From Mycolicibacterium sp. HK-90 (GTDB lineage Bacteria > Actinomycetota > Actinomycetes > Mycobacteriales > Mycobacteriaceae), in the NCBI RefSeq assembly GCF_030486405.1, contig NZ_CP129613.1:1-64000 (forward strand): a stretch of DNA of 64,000 nt, given 5' to 3'. The notes beneath the pieces were generated by a model. That model ran no database searches and was not told where the DNA came from. It saw only the letters and a list, made by a program, of their open reading frames with translations. This document shows positions 24,448 through 34,291 of this stretch, in pieces. Within the stretch, counting starts at the first letter, position 1. The number at the start of each line of letters is the position of its first letter. A program made the translations under genes and the position numbers.

Positions 24448-25887
24448 TCAGTGCACGCGCACGATGATCTCGGAATGGCCCAGCCGGATCACGTCGCCGT
24501 CGGCCAGCTGCCACTCCTGCACGGGTGCGTTGTTCACCGTGGTGCCGTTGGTGGAGTTGAGGTCTGACAGCAACGCGACCTGGCCGTCCCACCGGATCTC
24601 CAGATGCCGTCGCGACACCCCGGTGTCGGGCAGCCGGAACTGGGCGTCCTGGCCGCGGCCGATCACGTTGGCGCCTTCGCGCAGTTGGTACGTGCGGCCG
24701 CTGCCGTCGTCGAGCTGAAGCGTGACGGACGCGCCGCCCGCGGCGTAATCGCCGCCGCCGTAGCCACCCTGGGCGCCGTAACCGGGCTGACCGCCCTGCG
24801 GTGCGCCGTACTCGCCGCCGCCGTAGCCGCCCTGCTCGGGGTAACCACCCTGCTGCGGTTCGGCGTAGCCACGGCCGTAATCCTGCTGCTGGCCGTAGTC
24901 CTGGCGGCCATAGGCCTGGCCGCCGTACCCGGCCTGCTCGGGGTAGCCGCCTTGTTCGGGGTAGCCCCCGCCTTGTTCGGGGTAGCCGCCCTGCTCGGGG
25001 TAGCCACCCGGTTGCGGTTCGGCGTAGCCGCGGCCGTACCCGGGCTGACCACCCTGGGGAGGCTGGGGAGGCTGGCCGTAGCCGCCGCCCGGCTGGCCGC
25101 CATAGCCGCGGTCATAGCCGCCGCCCTGCTGGCCGCCGTAACCGGCCGGGGGGCGCTGCTGCTCGTAGGACTGCGGCGGGTAGCCGCCCTGGTCCGGGTA
25201 GCCGCCCTGATCGGGGTAACCGCCCTGGTCCGGATAACCACCCTGATCGGGGTAGCCACCGCGGTCGGGGTAGCCGCCGCGCTGCGGGGGGTAACCGGCC
25301 TGGTCCTGAGGCGGGTAGCCGCCCTGTTCCGGCGGGTACTGGCCACCGCGGGGATCGTCCTGCGGGTGCCCGTAGCGGTCGTCGTAATAATCGTCGCCGG
25401 GCCGCCCTTGTCCCTGGCCGCCGCGGTAATTCGGGTTATCGGTCATAGGTGGTTCTCCTGATTCTGCGGTGAACGCATGGTCGCCTCGGGCTCGCGCGGA
25501 TTCGCCAGCGGTCGAATCGGGGTTGACCGCGCCACGTGCGCGGAACTGTCCAGTGTGCAAGTTCGGTGATTGCTCGAATCTAACGACCACATCACCATAA
25601 GTTTGCCACCCCTGATCACGGATGAATCCCCCCAGATGCTTGGCGAACGCGGTCGAAGTCAGGTCAGTATCAGCGCTTACCTTCTGATAGTCAGTGCCAC
25701 TGAGCGTAATTACGTAGTCGTTCGGCGCCAAAACTTGTCCCCCGGCCACGGTACGGGCTCGAGACTCGGCTTCCCGGCACAACGCCGTCTCTACTTCTTG
25801 CGGCACTATCGAGCCGCCGAAGACCCGGGCGAACGCATCGCCGACGGTCGATTCGAGTTTGCGTTCGATGCGGTCGACCAGACCCAT
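24448..25887 (-). CDS. fhaA: FhaA, DUF3662 and FHA-domain protein
   Basis: 479 residues. The N-terminal DUF3662 domain ([12 protein letters not shown] to about residue 120) is followed by a long Gly/Tyr/Pro/Gln-rich low-complexity region (about 150-385) and a C-terminal FHA domain with IGRGQD, SRRHLE and STNGTTVN. FhaA (Rv0020c) binds the phosphorylated pseudokinase domain of MviN/MurJ and is a PknB substrate. The low-complexity region consists of repeats based on G-G-Y-P-D/E-Q and may favour condensation or simple tethering. Confidence 0.95.
   Translation of the reverse strand: MGLVDRIERKLESTVGDAFARVFGGSIVPQEVETALCREAESRARTVAGGQVLAPNDYVITLSGTDYQKVSADTDLTSTAFAKHLGGFIRDQGWQTYGDVVVRFEQSPNLHTGQFRARGAVNPDSTAGESARARGDHAFTAESGEPPMTDNPNYRGGQGQGRPGDDYYDDRYGHPQDDPRGGQYPPEQGGYPPQDQAGYPPQRGGYPDRGGYPDQGGYPDQGGYPDQGGYPDQGGYPPQSYEQQRPPAGYGGQQGGGYDRGYGGQPGGGYGQPPQPPQGGQPGYGRGYAEPQPGGYPEQGGYPEQGGGYPEQGGYPEQAGYGGQAYGRQDYGQQQDYGRGYAEPQQGGYPEQGGYGGGEYGAPQGGQPGYGAQGGYGGGDYAAGGASVTLQLDDGSGRTYQLREGANVIGRGQDAQFRLPDTGVSRRHLEIRWDGQVALLSDLNSTNGTTVNNAPVQEWQLADGDVIRLGHSEIIVRVH
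24760..25350 (-). repeat. Coding repeats for the FhaA Gly-Gly-Tyr-Pro region
   Basis: Short in-frame imperfect repeats, mostly 18 bases (GGCTACCCGGACCAGGGC-like on the coding strand), encode [12 protein letters not shown] units in two blocks near 24920-25010 and 25160-25350. The copy number is likely to vary between strains. Confidence 0.8.
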
Positions 25888-26161
25888 GTCACCGCCCGCC
25901 TTTACTCGTTGTCGTTCGTCGCCTCGACACGGTCGCCCGTGCTCCCGCGTGTCGCTCTGGCCACACTGCTCACAAGCATGGTATCGGCCAAGTGCCGTAA
26001 TGCGGGACCAACAGAACTCTGAGAATCAGATCGACGCTGGTCAGTGACCTGATCTAGATGACCTTAAGGACTTTCTGGCGATCTGGCGGGCGGTCGATCG
26101 GCCTGCTGATCGGCCGGTTTGGGAACCGCGCGCCCGCAGTGTTACGCTGCCTCGGTCATTC
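25888..26161. promoter_or_regulatory. Region between fhaA and tRNA-Leu
   Basis: 274 bases without a supported gene. It must hold the promoter for the minus-strand fhaA cluster and the tRNA-Leu promoter on the plus strand. I see no confident -10/-35 pairs or operator palindromes. Confidence 0.4.
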
Positions 26162-26244
26162 GGGCGAGTGGCGGAATGGCAGACGCGCTGGCTTCAGGTG
26201 CCAGTGTCCTTCGGGACGTGGGGGTTCAAGTCCCCCTTCGCCCA
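26162..26244 (+). tRNA. leuT: tRNA-Leu (anticodon CAG)
   Basis: 83 bases with a long variable arm (class II). The acceptor GGGCGAG pairs with TTCGCCC, the anticodon stem CTGGC/GCCAG holds TTCAGGT with CAG at 26195-26197, and the variable arm is GTCC-ttc-GGGAC-like. The T arm is GGGGG-ttcaagt-CCCCC. CCA is not encoded. Confidence 0.97.
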
Positions 26245-26271
26245 CAGCGAGCGGTTCTGATGAACTGCGAC

Positions 26272-26304
26272 GAAGGCCGCGGACTCAACGAGTTCGCGGC
26301 CTTC
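26272..26304. terminator. Strong hairpin between tRNA-Leu and rmlA
   Basis: A 15-base-pair stem, GAAGGCCGCGGACTC with GAGTTCGCGGCCTTC (one G-T pair) and a three-base loop AAC, followed by gtgtttgt. It lies between convergent tRNA-Leu and rmlA and can end transcription from both sides. Confidence 0.8.
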
Positions 26305-26333
26305 GTGTTTGTCGGCCCGCCCACCGGGCCGGC

Positions 26334-27200
26334 CTACATTCGTTCCAACAGCTTCAGTAGATAGTCGCCGTACCCGGATTTGGGCAGTTGTCTCGCCCGG
26401 GCGGCCAGTTGGTCGTCGTCGATGTAACCGACGCGCCAGGCGGTCTCCTCGGGCACCCCGATCTTCAATCCCTGGCGGCGTTCGATGGTGCGGACGAAAT
26501 CGCTGGCGTCCAAGAGAGAGTCGAAGGTTCCGGTGTCCAGCCACGCCGTCCCGCGGGCCAACACCTCGACCGAGAGCCGCCCCTGGTTCAGATAGATCTG
26601 GTTGATCTCGGTGATCTCGTACTCGCCGCGGGCTGATTTCCGGAGCGAGCGGGCTATATCTATGACGTCGTTGTCATAGAAGTACAGCCCCGGCACCGCG
26701 TAGTGGGATTTGGGGGTGGCCGGCTTCTCTTCCAGGGACAGCGCTGTCCCGTCCGAACCGAACTCGATGACGCCGTAGGCCGAGGGGTTTGCCACCCAAT
26801 ACGCGAAAATCGCTCCGCCACTGACATTCTGGAACCGGCGCAGGCTGGTGCCCAGACCGGGCCCGTAGAAGACGTTGTCGCCCAACACAAGTGCCACCGA
26901 CTCGGTGCCGATGTGTTCGGCCCCGATCATGAACGCCTGGGCCAGGCCCTCGGGCTCCGGCTGGACGGCATAGCTCAAGTTCACCCCGAAGGCCGAGCCG
27001 TCCCCGAGGAGTCGCTCGAACGCCGGGGCGTCGGCGGGCGTGGTGATCACCAAGATGTCGCGAATGCCGGCCATGATCAGCGTGGACAGCGGGTAGTAGA
27101 CCAGCGGCTTGTCGTACACGGGCAGCAGCTGCTTGCTGACCCCCATGGTGATCGGGTGCAGCCGGGTGCCGGAGCCGCCGGCCAGCAGGATTCCGCGCAT
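26334..27200 (-). CDS. rmlA: Glucose-1-phosphate thymidylyltransferase
   Basis: 288 residues, the usual RmlA size. The nucleotidyltransferase signature [20 protein letters not shown] is at the N-terminus, with VLGDNVFYG and [10 protein letters not shown] further on, both typical of RmlA. It makes dTDP-glucose, the first step to dTDP-rhamnose needed for the rhamnose linker between peptidoglycan and arabinogalactan. In M. tuberculosis rmlA is elsewhere (Rv0334), so its position here beside tRNA-Leu is notable; whether it is the only copy cannot be told from this window. Confidence 0.95.
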   Translation of the reverse strand: MRGILLAGGSGTRLHPITMGVSKQLLPVYDKPLVYYPLSTLIMAGIRDILVITTPADAPAFERLLGDGSAFGVNLSYAVQPEPEGLAQAFMIGAEHIGTESVALVLGDNVFYGPGLGTSLRRFQNVSGGAIFAYWVANPSAYGVIEFGSDGTALSLEEKPATPKSHYAVPGLYFYDNDVIDIARSLRKSARGEYEITEINQIYLNQGRLSVEVLARGTAWLDTGTFDSLLDASDFVRTIERRQGLKIGVPEETAWRVGYIDDDQLAARARQLPKSGYGDYLLKLLERM

Positions 27201-27293
27201 GCGTGCTACCTCGCGATCGCGCTCACGGGCGCGGCTTGGCTCGACACGACCGTCACCTTAGCGCGCCGGCACCGGCGGTCCGCCGAAATGAAC

Positions 27294-27938
27294 TCAGGGC
27301 GCCGGGTTGTCCCAATGGTCCAGGCAGACGAGCTCGTCGACCGGGCGCCGGCGCACCGGGCCGTGGGAGCCGCGGGGCCAGCCCACCACTACATGGCCGG
27401 CCAGCATCCAGTCTTCGGGCACCCCGACGGCCTCGCGCATCAACTGCTCACCGCCGTAGGAAGCCCAGCTGGTCAGGCAGGCGCCCAGCCCCTGCGCCCG
27501 GGCGGCCAGCAGGAAGTTCTGCATCGCGGGGAAGATCGAGCCGCCGAGCAGCAGTTCCGAGGCGGTGGGGAAGCGCTGCTGGGCGAACAACACCGAGGTG
27601 AACTCGCCTGCCCGGTCGTGCAATTCGTAGGTGGCCCGGTTGGTCCTGGCGCGCCGGCTGGTGTCGTCGTCGGCAGGACGGGTCATGCCGTAGACGGGTT
27701 CGATGACCGCGAGCGCCTGGGCGGCGGCCTCGGCGACCACCGCGCGCTGGGCGGCCGAGCGGAGCACGACGAACCGCCAGGCCTGTGCGTTGGCACCGGA
27801 CGGAGCCCAGGTCGCGGCCTGCAGGCAGCGGGTCAGCGTCGCGTCGTCGACCGGTTCGTCGGTGAATCGCCGGATGGTCCGCGCCGTGGACATCACTTCC
27901 CACACGTCATCGCTGGCCGACGAACTGGCAGAAGACAC
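27294..27938 (-). CDS. Nitroreductase-family FMN flavoprotein
   Basis: 214 residues from GTG 27936-27938, preceded by AGGGGGCAAG; further in-frame codons upstream lack family similarity. The FMN-binding nitroreductase pattern is visible: S-T-A-R-T-I-R-R-F near the start, AATWAPSGANAQAWRFVV, and the C-terminal AQGLGACLTSWAS with GHVVVGWPRG. Family members reduce nitro groups, quinones or enamides with NAD(P)H; the substrate is unknown. It lies 93 bases before rmlA on the same strand and diverges from the FN3-like gene. Confidence 0.88.
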   Translation of the reverse strand: MSSASSSASDDVWEVMSTARTIRRFTDEPVDDATLTRCLQAATWAPSGANAQAWRFVVLRSAAQRAVVAEAAAQALAVIEPVYGMTRPADDDTSRRARTNRATYELHDRAGEFTSVLFAQQRFPTASELLLGGSIFPAMQNFLLAARAQGLGACLTSWASYGGEQLMREAVGVPEDWMLAGHVVVGWPRGSHGPVRRRPVDELVCLDHWDNPAP

Positions 27939-28066
27939 CTTGCCCCCTGAGATCGGGATCTGACCGGATGCGCCGAACATATGTGGTGGCAGGCGAAGCG
28001 GCCGCAGCGGGTCCCGGCGCACCATGTGGGGGTGACCGCGCAGCTGCTGCGGTAGCGTTTCCGGGT

Positions 28067-30097
28067 GTGCAGGCCAGCGAAGGCCTGACACCTCAGGAGT
28101 TCGCGTTGTTCGAGCTGCCGGAGCAGGTGACCCACAGCGATCACGTCCGGCGGGGATTTGGTGTTCTGATGCCCGATCTGTATCCCGTCGACGATCCCGA
28201 CGACGCGGATCCGCGACTGGCGCCGCTGCTGGCCTGGCGTCAGCAGCTCGTCGACTCGGGCGCCGTGGCGGCCCGCAGCTTCAAGGAGGCGCACCTGCGC
28301 CTGGTGCTCCGGTCGGGGCGCACCGATGTCGAGCAGATCCGCGAGATGCTTCCGGGGTCGGTGGCCGAACACGCCGAAGAGATGGCCCGGGTGCTGGCCG
28401 AGCTCGAAAGCCGGCCGCCGGCCGTGGCGGCGGATCCGGCGAGCCCCGCAGCGGATGACGTCCATGCGATCTCGTTCCGGCACGGGGATTCCCGACCCGA
28501 CGTCGTGGAATTGAGCTGGCCGGACTATGAGGCCAATGGGGGAGTGGTGCTGTACCGGGTGGTCAGCGCCGAAGACCGGGAGCCGAAGTCCCCGGAGAAC
28601 GCGGACCTCGTTGCGGCCACCCCGTTGTCGGCGGCCAGCGACGACCGGCCGCTGACCGGGCCGGTGCGCTACTACCAGGTGTGGGTGATCACCGGGGCGT
28701 CCCGCGCGGACGCCCTGAGTACCCGGCCGGTGCTGTACGCCAGTGGCGTGTTGGTCACCCCGCTCGGCGAGGTGTCCATCGAGGAGGACAACGGGCTGGT
28801 CGTCGGACGGTGGACGGCTCCGCCTGCGACGAGTTCCGTCCATGTGCACCGCATACCGATCGACGAGGCCGACGGCACCGCGCTGGACGAGACGCGGTAC
28901 CGGATCCTGGCCGACAGCGACAATCTGGCCGGATTCGTCGACACCGGCGTGGCCCGCGGCATGCGGTACCGCTACCGGGTGCGCCGCGCGGTCCAGGCCG
29001 ACGGTTCCGTGCGGCTGTCGGAACCGGCCGATGTCGACCTCGAGGTGCCTGCGGTGCTCACCGCCGTGACGGACATCGATGTCGACACCGGATTCGACGG
29101 CGCCTCGTTCGACGTGTCGTGGGCCGCGCCAGGGGCGGAGGTCGCCGTCTACCTCAGCCAGACGGGTCTGAGCGCCGGTGGGGTATCCACGGAACTGCCC
29201 GAGAACGCGCTCGAGCAGGTGGGATTGACCCCCGAGCTGCGTCTGCGGCGGCCGGTGGTCGATCAGCCACAACCCGATGGCAGCAACCGCACGGTGATGG
29301 GCGGTGTGCCGTGGCCGCAGGGCTGGAGCCGGGCCTACGTCACCCCGGTGACGATCCTGGCGGGGCGGGCGGTGCTCGGCCGCACCGTATCGGCGGTGCG
29401 CACGGGGACGATTCGCGACATCGAACTCGTCGAGTACTGCAACAAACAGATACTGACCTTCGACTGGCCCGACGGCGCGGCCGGTGTGGTGGCGACCCTG
29501 GCGCCCAAGGACCACGACCCACGGACGGGTTTGACCGGCAAGTCTTTCGAGATCTCGCTCGAGGATTACGAGAAGTACGGGGGCATGCACCTGACCGGCG
29601 CGCTCCCGGTGGGCGGATGCTCCCTGCACCTGGCGCCGGTCGCGTTCTCGGGCGGGCGCCGGGTGACCGGCCCGGTCGTCAGCATCGAGTATCCGGGCAT
29701 GCTGCGTCTGCAATATGCGGTGCGAATCGGCCGCGACCCCAACGGTTTCCCCACCACGGCCACCGTCGCGGTCCGTTCCGAACACGACGTACCCGGATCG
29801 CCGTCGTTCGTGTTGGTCAACAACCCGCAGCGCATGCCACTGAGCGTGCACGACGGACAACCGGTCGATGTCGCGCCGCTGGACGCCCAGGGGCAGCTGG
29901 CCGAACAACCGTCCAAACAACTGCGCTGGACGGCACTCACCGCCTCGGGGAGCGGTGAACTGTGGGCCGCCAATGTCAGCGGCCTGCTCGGCTGGATTCG
30001 GTTGTTCGTCAACATTCCCGAACCGGACCGGCTGCGCACGGTGGCCCTACTGGATCCGCCGGTGCACACGTTGCAGCTCACCGCGACGGTGTTATGA
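28067..30097 (+). CDS. Large FN3-like repeat protein of a GTPase-associated three-gene system
   Basis: 676 residues from GTG 28067, chosen because the gene-like sequence starts at EGLTPQEFALFELP; an upstream in-frame ATG at 27968 is possible. The N-terminal about 130 residues are helical and charged. The rest looks like several beta-sandwich, fibronectin-III-like modules (VVELSWPDYEANGGVVLYRV, ASFDVSWAAPGAEVAVYLSQ, TFDWPDGAAGVVATLAP). No signal peptide is seen, so it is probably cytosolic. The stop overlaps the next gene's start by four bases, showing coupling with the GAP1-like protein. I recognise no catalytic motif. Confidence 0.8.
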   Translation: MQASEGLTPQEFALFELPEQVTHSDHVRRGFGVLMPDLYPVDDPDDADPRLAPLLAWRQQLVDSGAVAARSFKEAHLRLVLRSGRTDVEQIREMLPGSVAEHAEEMARVLAELESRPPAVAADPASPAADDVHAISFRHGDSRPDVVELSWPDYEANGGVVLYRVVSAEDREPKSPENADLVAATPLSAASDDRPLTGPVRYYQVWVITGASRADALSTRPVLYASGVLVTPLGEVSIEEDNGLVVGRWTAPPATSSVHVHRIPIDEADGTALDETRYRILADSDNLAGFVDTGVARGMRYRYRVRRAVQADGSVRLSEPADVDLEVPAVLTAVTDIDVDTGFDGASFDVSWAAPGAEVAVYLSQTGLSAGGVSTELPENALEQVGLTPELRLRRPVVDQPQPDGSNRTVMGGVPWPQGWSRAYVTPVTILAGRAVLGRTVSAVRTGTIRDIELVEYCNKQILTFDWPDGAAGVVATLAPKDHDPRTGLTGKSFEISLEDYEKYGGMHLTGALPVGGCSLHLAPVAFSGGRRVTGPVVSIEYPGMLRLQYAVRIGRDPNGFPTTATVAVRSEHDVPGSPSFVLVNNPQRMPLSVHDGQPVDVAPLDAQGQLAEQPSKQLRWTALTASGSGELWAANVSGLLGWIRLFVNIPEPDRLRTVALLDPPVHTLQLTATVL

Positions 30098-32553
30098 CAT
30101 CGCGCTACGGCCAGCTTGCCTACACGTCGTTCGACGCCGCCGGCAGCACCGGCGGCTGGCAGGTGAAAGAGACCATCGGCGGTCTGTCGCCGGCGGAGAC
30201 GCACGAGTTGATCGCCGGCGTGCGGACGGTGTTCCGGCCCGTGGGTGCGGTGCCGGATTTCCCCACCCCCGAACAGCTTGAGCAGAGCCCACGCCGGCTG
30301 GCCTACCGCCCCCTCGAGGAGGGCGCGGCCTGCTGGCACACCTTCCCGGCCGGGTCGGACAGCACCGGCCGGCCGGGCAATGTGTTCGCGCACGCGCTGC
30401 TGGACCGCGCGCCTCATACGCATCCGCGACACCGGGCCATTCAGTGGTGGCGGGCAGCGCATTGGCTGAGTCCCTACGGTGCGGCTGCGGTGGCCCGGGC
30501 GGTCCTGCCCGGCACGCTGCCGGAGGTGGGCGACGCCGTGACGAAGGACAGTGTGGTGGCCTTCGCTCTGGACCGCACCACCTGGCGCTTGGCGACGTTG
30601 TTCGCGCTGCTCGACGCGGTGGCCGCGGCATTGGCGGGCGGGCCGACGGTGGTGCTCGGCGTGCAGTCGCCGGACGCGGCGGCGCAGTGGATCGGCCTGG
30701 TGAGTTTTCTGATGTCGCCGGGCACCGCGGCGAGATTGAGCTTTTCCACGTTCGACCGTGCCGATCAGGTGGCGCCGCACAACGGCCAGGTGTTGAGTGC
30801 GGTCCCGCTCGAGGACCTCGGCGCGATCGAGCCCGGTGTGGTGGTGATCGATGAGTCCGAGACGGTCTCGTTGGGCGAGCTCGGTGGCGATCCGCACCGC
30901 ACGGCCGGCGGGCATCGCATCGCGGTGACCAGATGGTCGGTGATGGCGCAGGTGGTGTTGCTCGACGCGGCGTCGGCGCGGCGCGTGCTCGAGGACATCG
31001 ACACGTTCTCGACCCAGGTGCGCGACGACGGGCTGCACCCGGCCTGGCCGATGGCGATGGCGGTGGCCGGACACCCGGAATTCGCCGACGCGGAGGTCGA
31101 GGCCCATGAGGTGATCGCCGCGCATTCCCCGTTGGGCGCGGTGGTCGGGTCCGAGGCGTCCTACATCATCGCCGACGTGCTCGCCGGTGTCGTCGGTGCC
31201 ACGACGGCCGATGCCTGGCGGGCGCTGCACGAGTTGCCGGAGGGAGCGGGGGCGGCGTTCGCCGACGTTGCGTACCTGTCCCGGGCCATCGCCGACGACG
31301 CATGGATGGCACAGACCGGACCAATCCCGTTGGGGCCGAGAATGTTTCACGGGAAACCAATACCTTCGGCGTTGCGGGCCGCCATCGGCCCCGCCCTCGA
31401 GCGCGGGCGAGAACGGGGCCCGGACCGGTTGTTCAGGGTCGTCGACCTGCTGCTGCGTGCCGGGGTCGCCGACGACCGGCTGCAGGTGGCGCTGGCCGAC
31501 GGCGTACTGCCCGGCCTTGCCGATCCCGGGGTGCGCAGGTTGTTCGGTGAACAGGACCGGCTGTCGCTGGCGGCCTTGTTGCTGCGTGACGGCGACGCCG
31601 AGGGCAGCACGATCGGCGACGGCGTGCTGGACTGGCTGGCCGAGGCCGCTTCGGTGCCCGAGGCCGCGGAACTGGCGGTGGCCCGACCATGGGATCCGGT
31701 GTGGATCCGCGCCGCGTTGCGCGGGCTTCGGTCCCGTCGGCGCGGAGCGCTGCTGCCCGGTGATCCGGGCGCACAGCTGTGGTGGTTGCGAACCACCGAC
31801 CCCGCACGCTTCGAGGCCGCCGCCGCGGCGTCGGTGTGGAATCCCGCGGATCTGCTGCTGGCGGTCGGCGCTGATCCGCTGCCCGGGGTGGCGGCATTAC
31901 GCACCCTGCTCGGCGCCGCGGACTCCGTCGCGCTGCACCAGTTGGCCGGCAAGGTGATCGACGACAACGGAGACAGCACGGCCGTCGCGTGCGCGGCGGT
32001 GCGCCACATCGAGCCGCACGACTGGTTGCACCAGCGTTATCTGCACACGCATCAGAGCTCGTATTCGCCGCTGTGGGATCAGGTGCTGGCCCGTCTGGAA
32101 CCGGGGTCGGTCCACGCGGACTTCTCCGTGCGGCTACTGACGTTTGCCCTGCTCGGCGCTTGCACAGCCCAGCCGTACCCGCAGGCCTGCAACGTGTTGG
32201 CCACCGAAACCGATTGCGGGGCAGAGGCAGTCGCCCGGGTGCTGCCGCTCGTCGACGCCGGCGGGTTGCCGCCCGCGACGGTGGTGGCCGTCGGCCTGTT
32301 GCGCACCGCGGCGGCCGAGGCGGTGGGTCGCTCACCCGAGCCGATGGATCAGCTGGCGGGTCTACTGGCCGGACAGGTCGCGACCACCATGGCGGGCACT
32401 GATGCAGAATCCGTGGTGGTGTTGATGGCGCAGATGTCGGGTGATTCCTCTGAGGGGACGATGCGCGGGTACCGGAGAATGGTGAGCGGGTTGCAGACGC
32501 GGCGGGGCGAATCCCCGTCTCTGGCCGAGCGACTGAGGGGGAGCCGGGGCTGA
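30094..32553 (+). CDS. GTPase-associated protein 1 (GAP1)-like protein
   Basis: 819 residues from ATG 30094. The N-terminus YGQLAYTSFDAAGSTGGWQV and the later PTPEQLEQSPRRLAYRPL, with WHTFPAGSDSTGRPGNVFAH, match the N-terminal domain that I know as GTPase-associated protein 1 (type 2). The remaining about 600 residues are helical and Ala/Leu-rich, as in the middle and C-terminal GAP1 regions. In published comparative genomics GAP1 proteins occur with P-loop GTPases in predicted conflict (defence-like) systems. The gene is coupled to its neighbour by ATGA and is followed one base later by the GTPase gene. Confidence 0.8.
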   Translation: MTSRYGQLAYTSFDAAGSTGGWQVKETIGGLSPAETHELIAGVRTVFRPVGAVPDFPTPEQLEQSPRRLAYRPLEEGAACWHTFPAGSDSTGRPGNVFAHALLDRAPHTHPRHRAIQWWRAAHWLSPYGAAAVARAVLPGTLPEVGDAVTKDSVVAFALDRTTWRLATLFALLDAVAAALAGGPTVVLGVQSPDAAAQWIGLVSFLMSPGTAARLSFSTFDRADQVAPHNGQVLSAVPLEDLGAIEPGVVVIDESETVSLGELGGDPHRTAGGHRIAVTRWSVMAQVVLLDAASARRVLEDIDTFSTQVRDDGLHPAWPMAMAVAGHPEFADAEVEAHEVIAAHSPLGAVVGSEASYIIADVLAGVVGATTADAWRALHELPEGAGAAFADVAYLSRAIADDAWMAQTGPIPLGPRMFHGKPIPSALRAAIGPALERGRERGPDRLFRVVDLLLRAGVADDRLQVALADGVLPGLADPGVRRLFGEQDRLSLAALLLRDGDAEGSTIGDGVLDWLAEAASVPEAAELAVARPWDPVWIRAALRGLRSRRRGALLPGDPGAQLWWLRTTDPARFEAAAAASVWNPADLLLAVGADPLPGVAALRTLLGAADSVALHQLAGKVIDDNGDSTAVACAAVRHIEPHDWLHQRYLHTHQSSYSPLWDQVLARLEPGSVHADFSVRLLTFALLGACTAQPYPQACNVLATETDCGAEAVARVLPLVDAGGLPPATVVAVGLLRTAAAEAVGRSPEPMDQLAGLLAGQVATTMAGTDAESVVVLMAQMSGDSSEGTMRGYRRMVSGLQTRRGESPSLAERLRGSRG

Positions 32554-32554
32554 C

Positions 32555-33712
32555 ATGAGCAAATGCCCGCGTTGCTTCACCGCACTGAGCCCGACCAATC
32601 ATCTGTGGACCCTGCCGGCCCAGTCGGGCGGCACCCGCTACCGCGACGACGTGGCCTCGGCCTACCTGGGTGCGCCTGCCGATTGCGGGCCGCTGTACAC
32701 CTGGACGCGTACCCCCGGCTACAACGGCCCGCCGCCGCCGACGTCCGAGGCCAGCCGGGCGTTGCAGGGGGCCGCGGTCGAGATCTGTCCGGTCTGTCAC
32801 TTCATCCTTCCCGAAGGTTTTCGGGAAGGGCACGCCATCTGCATCGCCCTGGCCGGTGCGCGGGCTACCGGCAAGAGCCTCTACATCGCGGTACTGATCA
32901 AGCAGCTCGAGCTGCTGTGCGAGCGGTTCGGCGTGGTGCTGGAACCGGTCACCCGTGCCACCGCGCAGAACTACGCGACCAACTACGAGGGCCCGCTCTA
33001 CGTGCAGCGCGGCCTGCTGCCACCCACCCCGACGGTGCACACCCAGGCGCCGAATCAGCGTGAGCCGTTGGTGTACTCGATCGGTGTCTGGCACGGCGTC
33101 CGGCGATTCCTGGTGCTGCGGGACGTCGCGGGCGAAGACCTGGAGAACGGTGACCTGCGCGCACCGCCGTTTCAATTCTTCGCACACGCCGACGCGGTGT
33201 TCTTCATGTTCGACCCGCTGCGGGTCAAGGCGATTCGCGACCAGCTGCAGGATCTGCTGCCGCCCCAGCCGTTCAGCGGTGGGGAACCGCGCTCGGTGCT
33301 TGGCAACCTGCTGCTGGCCGTCAATCCGGGTCAACCCAAGCTGGCGGTGATCCTGTCCAAGTTCGACGTGCTGCGCGCGTTGCGCGACGTGCAAGGGTCG
33401 GAATGGGCACTGGTGATGTCCAACGGCGGCGCGGCGTTCCTGCGGGACACCTCCGACGGCAAGACCTACGACGACGTCGACGGCCAACTGCTCGACCAGG
33501 AGGTACGCAGCCTGCTGGTCCGGCTGCATGGCGGCTCGATCGTGGCGGCCGTGGAGAACCCGTCCGCGGGCGCGCGGCTTGCCAGCCGCTATTTCGCGGT
33601 ATCCGCACTGGGTCACCCGCCTACCGGAAACCGCCTGCACGCCAGGGGTATTGCCCCGTTCCGGTGCGTGGATCCGGTGCGCTGGGTGACGTCGCAGTTC
33701 GGCGTGCTGTAG
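32555..33712 (+). CDS. Zinc-ribbon P-loop GTPase of the GAP1 system
   Basis: 385 residues. An N-terminal zinc ribbon is formed by C4-x2-C7 (MSKCPRCF) and a second pair C-P-V-C near residue 76. A P-loop A-G-A-R-A-T-G-K-S starts about residue 104. The GTPase/ATPase core continues with LRDVAGED (G3-like D-x-x-G), FFMFDPL and LSKFD (N/TKxD-like G4), and ends with a plausible effector region. It resembles the double-zinc-ribbon DO-GTPase2 type proteins found with GAP1. Nucleotide-driven signalling with the two upstream proteins is inferred. Confidence 0.8.
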   Translation: MSKCPRCFTALSPTNHLWTLPAQSGGTRYRDDVASAYLGAPADCGPLYTWTRTPGYNGPPPPTSEASRALQGAAVEICPVCHFILPEGFREGHAICIALAGARATGKSLYIAVLIKQLELLCERFGVVLEPVTRATAQNYATNYEGPLYVQRGLLPPTPTVHTQAPNQREPLVYSIGVWHGVRRFLVLRDVAGEDLENGDLRAPPFQFFAHADAVFFMFDPLRVKAIRDQLQDLLPPQPFSGGEPRSVLGNLLLAVNPGQPKLAVILSKFDVLRALRDVQGSEWALVMSNGGAAFLRDTSDGKTYDDVDGQLLDQEVRSLLVRLHGGSIVAAVENPSAGARLASRYFAVSALGHPPTGNRLHARGIAPFRCVDPVRWVTSQFGVL

Positions 33713-33774
33713 CGGGCGGTGGCCGGCTCGTGGCCCCTGGTTATGGTGGGCTGACCAAGCAGAGAGGTGACAGG

Positions 33775-34287
33775 GTGGGCAAGAACGAGCGCACGAAGAT
33801 CGTCATGAGCGACGACGAGATCGCCGAATTCGTCGAACGCAGCCGGACCGCGACGATGGCCACCGTGCTGTCCGACGGCCGACCCCACCTGGTCGCCATG
33901 TGGTACGCGGTACTGGACGGCGAGATCTGGTTCGAGACCAAGGCCAAGTCGCAGAAGGCGGTCAACCTGCGCCGCGACCCCACCATCACGGTCATGATCG
34001 AGGACGGCCACACCTACGACACCCTGCGCGGGGTGTCGATCGACGGCACCGCGGAGATCGTCGACGATCCGCAAACCATTCTGCGCGTTGGCATCAGCGT
34101 GTGGGAGCGCTACACGGGCCCGTACACCGAGGAAATGCGCCCGTTCGTCGATCAGATGATGAACAACCGCATCGCGGTACGGGTGGTGCCGAGCCGGCTG
34201 CGCAGCTGGGACCACCGCAAGCTCGGGCTGCCCGAGATGCCGGTGGGCGGCAGCACCGCGCAGTATCTCGACGCGTCGTCGGTCTGA
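33775..34287 (+). CDS. PPOX-type split-barrel flavin/F420-dependent oxidoreductase
   Basis: 170 residues from GTG 33775 with AGAGAGGTGA upstream. The split-barrel fold is recognised from FVERSRTATMATVLSDGRPH, MWYAVLDGEIWFET and K-S-Q-K-A-V-N-L-R-R-D-P, typical of pyridoxamine-oxidase-like proteins that in mycobacteria mostly bind FMN or F420. Its substrate is unknown. It converges with the pirin gene, with only four bases between stops. Confidence 0.85.
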   Translation: MGKNERTKIVMSDDEIAEFVERSRTATMATVLSDGRPHLVAMWYAVLDGEIWFETKAKSQKAVNLRRDPTITVMIEDGHTYDTLRGVSIDGTAEIVDDPQTILRVGISVWERYTGPYTEEMRPFVDQMMNNRIAVRVVPSRLRSWDHRKLGLPEMPVGGSTAQYLDASSV

Positions 34288-34291
34288 ACGC

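Noticed and set aside
24760..25350. Tandem repeats considered as a CRISPR array
   Set aside because: Units are in frame, contiguous and without unique spacers; they code for the FhaA low-complexity region.
27893..29920. 675-codon minus-strand frame opposite the FN3-like gene
   Set aside because: Antisense shadow; the plus-strand frame has coherent beta-sandwich patterns and is coupled to the GAP1 gene.
31433..33640. 735-codon minus-strand frame opposite GAP1 and the GTPase
   Set aside because: Crosses two well-supported genes and has Arg/Pro-rich nonsense composition.
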